NCBI RefSeq assembly: GCF_042477335.2
Contig: NC_091246.1
Coordinates: 251,228,501-251,292,500 of the forward strand
Origin: Ovis canadensis
Lineage: Eukaryota; Chordata; Mammalia; Artiodactyla; Bovidae
Direction of reading: 5' to 3'
Length of the DNA: 64,000 bases
A model generated the notes under the pieces. That model saw only the letters and a list, made by a program, of their open reading frames with translations. It was not told the DNA's origin and did not search any database. The position numbers were made by a program, and so were the translations under genes. Of this stretch, positions 61,435 through 64,000 are shown one piece after another (within the stretch, counting starts at the first letter, position 1; each line of letters opens with the position of its first letter).

Positions 61435-61658
61435 GGACTTCCCAGGTAGTGCTAGTGGTAAAGAACCCACCTGCCAATGCAGGTTAGATGTAGGAGATGT
61501 GGGTTTGATCCCTGGGTCAGGGAGATCCTCTGGAGGAGGGCACCGCAACCTACCTTCTTGCCTGGAGAATCCCATGGACAGTGGAGCCTGGCGGGCTGCA
61601 GTTCATAGGGTCACACAGAGTCAGACTCGACTGAAGTGCTTAGCATGCACTCATACAT
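61435..61658 (+). repeat. Bov-tA SINE with target duplication
   Basis: GTGAGACTTA at 61423-61432 is repeated at 61659-61668. Head GGACTTCCCAGGTAGTGCTAG. Confidence 0.85.
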
Positions 61659-61669
61659 GTGAGACTTAT

Positions 61670-62105
61670 TAGGTCATTCCATTATTTATTCTTGAACAGC
61701 ATTTTCTGGCTTTCATTTCAGACACAGGCACCCAAAGTACCCCTGGCACCTGGGAATCCCATTTGTTCCCTCCTCCCTGCCAAAAGGAAATCCTAAAGAA
61801 CCTTGTAGTTTACATAAGAAGTTAGCAGCAGCTGGCAAGAGCGGCAGAGATATACATGCTTCTATTTATGTCCACAGGAATCTGGGACTTAGCTTTAGGG
61901 TCCTAAAAAACACAGACAGCCGTAAACAATAGAACATGTGCCGCTCTGAAATCACAGCCCTCAGGACAGCAGGACTGCAAAATGAAAGTGCTTTTATTTA
62001 AAACAAACATCCCAGCCTCTCTGCAGCCAAATGAGTGTCGTTCTTCCAAGGGGACATTGTTCGAACAATTTCTGGAATCCTTTGAAAAGTGCTTTCCCCA
62101 GTGTG
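61670..62105. other. Intergenic, nothing recognised
   Basis: No repeat family or coding feature is recognised. Confidence 0.35.
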
Positions 62106-62109
62106 TTCC

Positions 62110-62325
62110 CATGAAGTGGTAAAGAACCTGCCTGCTGATGCAGGGCATGTGAGAGATGAGGCTTCGATCCCTGGGTCAGGAAACTCTGCTGGAGGAGGGC
62201 GTGGCAACCCACTCCAGTATCCTTGCCTGAAGAGTCCCACGGACAGGGGAGCCTGATGGGCTACAGTCCACGGGGTTGCAAAGAGTTGGACACGACTGAA
62301 GCGACTTAGCATGCACGTACCCACA
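62110..62325 (+). repeat. Bov-tA SINE
   Basis: Diverged head, then GCTTCGATCCCTGGGTCAGG to GACTGAAGCGACTTAGCATG. Confidence 0.85.
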
Positions 62326-62619
62326 AAACAACACTAGGCTTGGTCCTCCAGTCTTCATTCTTTGCCTCCCCTCCTATCCCACTCCCTAACTGGCTCACCT
62401 TTCTTGTACCCCCACTGAAATATCTCCTCCTTAGGGTTGCCCTGCCCATTCTCAGGCTAGCTCCATTGCCCCTGCGACTTGCTCCCAGAGCACTTACTTC
62501 CCCTTGGGTGGCCCTTGTCATGATGGACAGAATCATTTATTTTTTAAAGATTTTTTAAAAATGTGGATGGATTTTTAAAAGTATTTTTTAAAATTTGTTA
62601 CAATATTGTATCTTTTTTT

Positions 62620-62741
62620 ATGGTTTGTTTTTTTTTTGGCTGCAAGGCATGTGGGAATCTCAGCTCCCTGATCAAGGACTGAACTTGCACCCCTTGCACT
62701 GGAAGGTGAAGTCTTAACCACTGGATCACCAGGAAAGTCCC
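62620..62741 (-). repeat. tRNA-Glu SINE, short, reversed
   Basis: GTTTTTTTTTTGGCTGCAAGG through head complement GATCACCAGGAAAGTCCC. Confidence 0.75.
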
Positions 62742-62818
62742 TGGAATCATTTAGATCAGGGATCTAATGCCTAATGATCTGAGGTGAAACTGATGAAATA
62801 GTAACAGAAATAAGTGCA

Positions 62819-63028
62819 GTGCATGCCTGCTCAGTTGTATCCGACCCCATGAACTGTAGCCCACCAAGCTCCTCTGTCCATGAGATTTTCCAGGCAAGAA
62901 TTCTGGAGTGGGTTGCCATTTTCTACTCCAGGGGATCTTCTCGACCCAGGGATTGAACCCGAATCTCTTGGGTCTCCTGGCAATCGAAGGCAGTTTCTTG
63001 ACCGCTGCCCTATCTGGGAATTCCCAAT
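62819..63028 (-). repeat. Bov-tA SINE with target duplication
   Basis: AGAAATAAGTGCA (62806-62818) and AGAAATAAAGTGCA (63029-63042) flank it, with a one-base length difference. Confidence 0.8.
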
Positions 63029-63078
63029 AGAAATAAAGTGCACAGCAAATGTAATGGGCTTGCCCATCTCCCACCCTC

Positions 63079-63154
63079 CTACCCCCTGGTCCAGGGAAGA
63101 ACTGTCTTCCACGGAACCGGTCCCTAGTGCCCGAAAGGTTGGGAACCGCTGACT
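63079..63154. repeat. Old DNA-transposon-like end
   Basis: CCACGGAACCGGTCCCTAGTGCC and GGTTGGGAACCGCTGA are typical of the end of an old mammalian MER element. The family is not assigned. Confidence 0.5.
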
Positions 63155-63912
63155 TAGATGTCTTTCCCACAGGTAGTCAGAGCCCCGTGGGGACAGTGAT
63201 TTTATCTGTCTTTACTGCTGCAACCCCAGGGTGTGGCCCCAGCCCTCCAACACAGTAGGAACTCAATTAAAAAATTATTAAACAAGTGTAAAAGACTCTT
63301 TGCAAAAATCACATCCATCTGCAAAGGACCCAGGTTTGTCACCCTTCATAAGAGGAACAGCTGGCATGTATCAAGAGCTTACAGAGGGCCCAGCACAGGG
63401 CTCTCAATAAGGCATTCTTTCCTTTGATCCATAGACAATGCTGTTCCCTGGGAGCTGTCACCGCTGCTTTACAGATGAGGAAATTGAGACTCGGGGTAAT
63501 GAAATCACAGTTTGGTGGTCACACAGTTTGGAGGCTATTTAACTCCATTGTGCCATGCCATCTTTTTTGTTGTTTTTGTTAAATGAAAAAGAAATATTTG
63601 GGGAATTTGAAAAATCTAGGTATGTACAAAGGAAAATAACCCACTACTCTAGATTCCCATTGATCAGAATTTTAACTGATGTTAATGTCTTGGCCCATTT
63701 TCTTCCTGCTTTCTCTCTTCTTCTTCTTTCTTCACTTCTCCTGGTTGAGAACACTCAGAAGAGTGTGCTGAGGTTCTCGGCAACCATTTCTAGAGAAAGG
63801 CAGGGTGCAGTCTTGCATCATGCAGAATGTTGGAAATATGACTTTTCTGTCCCTCGAGATGGCAGCAGGTAAGTCCGGGTGGGTAACGGAAAAGCCAGTC
63901 TTACCAGACAGT
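63155..63912. other. Intergenic with a MIR fragment
   Basis: Apart from the MIR core at about 63420-63545 (TTTACAGATGAGGAAATTGAG ... GGTCACACAGTTTGG), nothing is recognised. Confidence 0.45.
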
Positions 63913-64000
63913 AGGGCTTCCTAGGTGGCGCTAGTGGTAAAGAACTAGTTTGCCAATATAGGCAGGTGTAAGAGACACGGGTTCGATCCCTGGATTGGGA
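63913..64000 (+). repeat. Bov-tA SINE, 5' part (cut by window edge)
   Basis: GGGCTTCCTAGGTGGCGCTAG to GGGTTCGATCCCTGG; the body continues beyond the window. Confidence 0.85.

Noticed and set aside
49800-64000. CDA, the gene next to PINK1 in human
   Set aside because: I looked for cytidine deaminase-like reading frames (HxE and PCxxC motifs) on the minus strand and found none. It probably lies to the right of the window.

Overview
The window is mammalian nuclear DNA from a ruminant. The evidence is split genes with GT-AG introns and CpG-rich promoters, very many BovB (RTE-clade) LINE pieces, and Bov-tA/Bov-A2 and tRNA-Glu (CHR-type) SINEs that are diagnostic of ruminants. The species cannot be fixed from this sequence alone. 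Three genes are recognised by protein similarity: the 3' end of KIF17 (+), all of DDOST (+) and all of PINK1 (-). This is the human 1p36.12 gene neighbourhood read from the opposite strand.

Layout: 1-10441 is repeat-packed DNA, probably a KIF17 intron (BovB, an L1 and SINEs). 10442-15425 carries the last four KIF17 coding exons, with a poly(A) signal at 15931. 15956-18685 is intergenic and full of SINEs. 18700-19365 is the DDOST promoter, with three identical ETS-type sites and four CCAAT boxes. DDOST runs 19366-31832 in 11 coding exons (439 aa); its 8.3-kb second intron holds a BovB inverted pair. DDOST and PINK1 converge across 31833-33554. PINK1 runs 49611 to 33555 in 8 exons (587 aa), with every kinase motif intact; its introns hold BovB, SINEs and an ERV solo LTR. 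49020-49800 is the PINK1 CpG island. 49800-64000 is intergenic, with nested retroelements, at least three ERV LTRs and no recognised gene.

The genes do not form a pathway. KIF17 is a kinesin-2 motor, DDOST is the OST48 subunit of the ER oligosaccharyltransferase, and PINK1 is the mitophagy kinase. All coding exons examined are open and in phase across their junctions. No CRISPR, operon, phage or novel multi-gene system is present. The most interesting signals are retroelement events whose target-site duplications can be read directly: a tiny processed retrocopy, a SINE dimer that inserted as one unit, a BovB with a 34-bp target duplication, an LTR-in-SINE-in-L1 nest, and an ERV solo LTR inside PINK1. 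Repeat boundaries are good to roughly 10-20 bases unless a target duplication is quoted.
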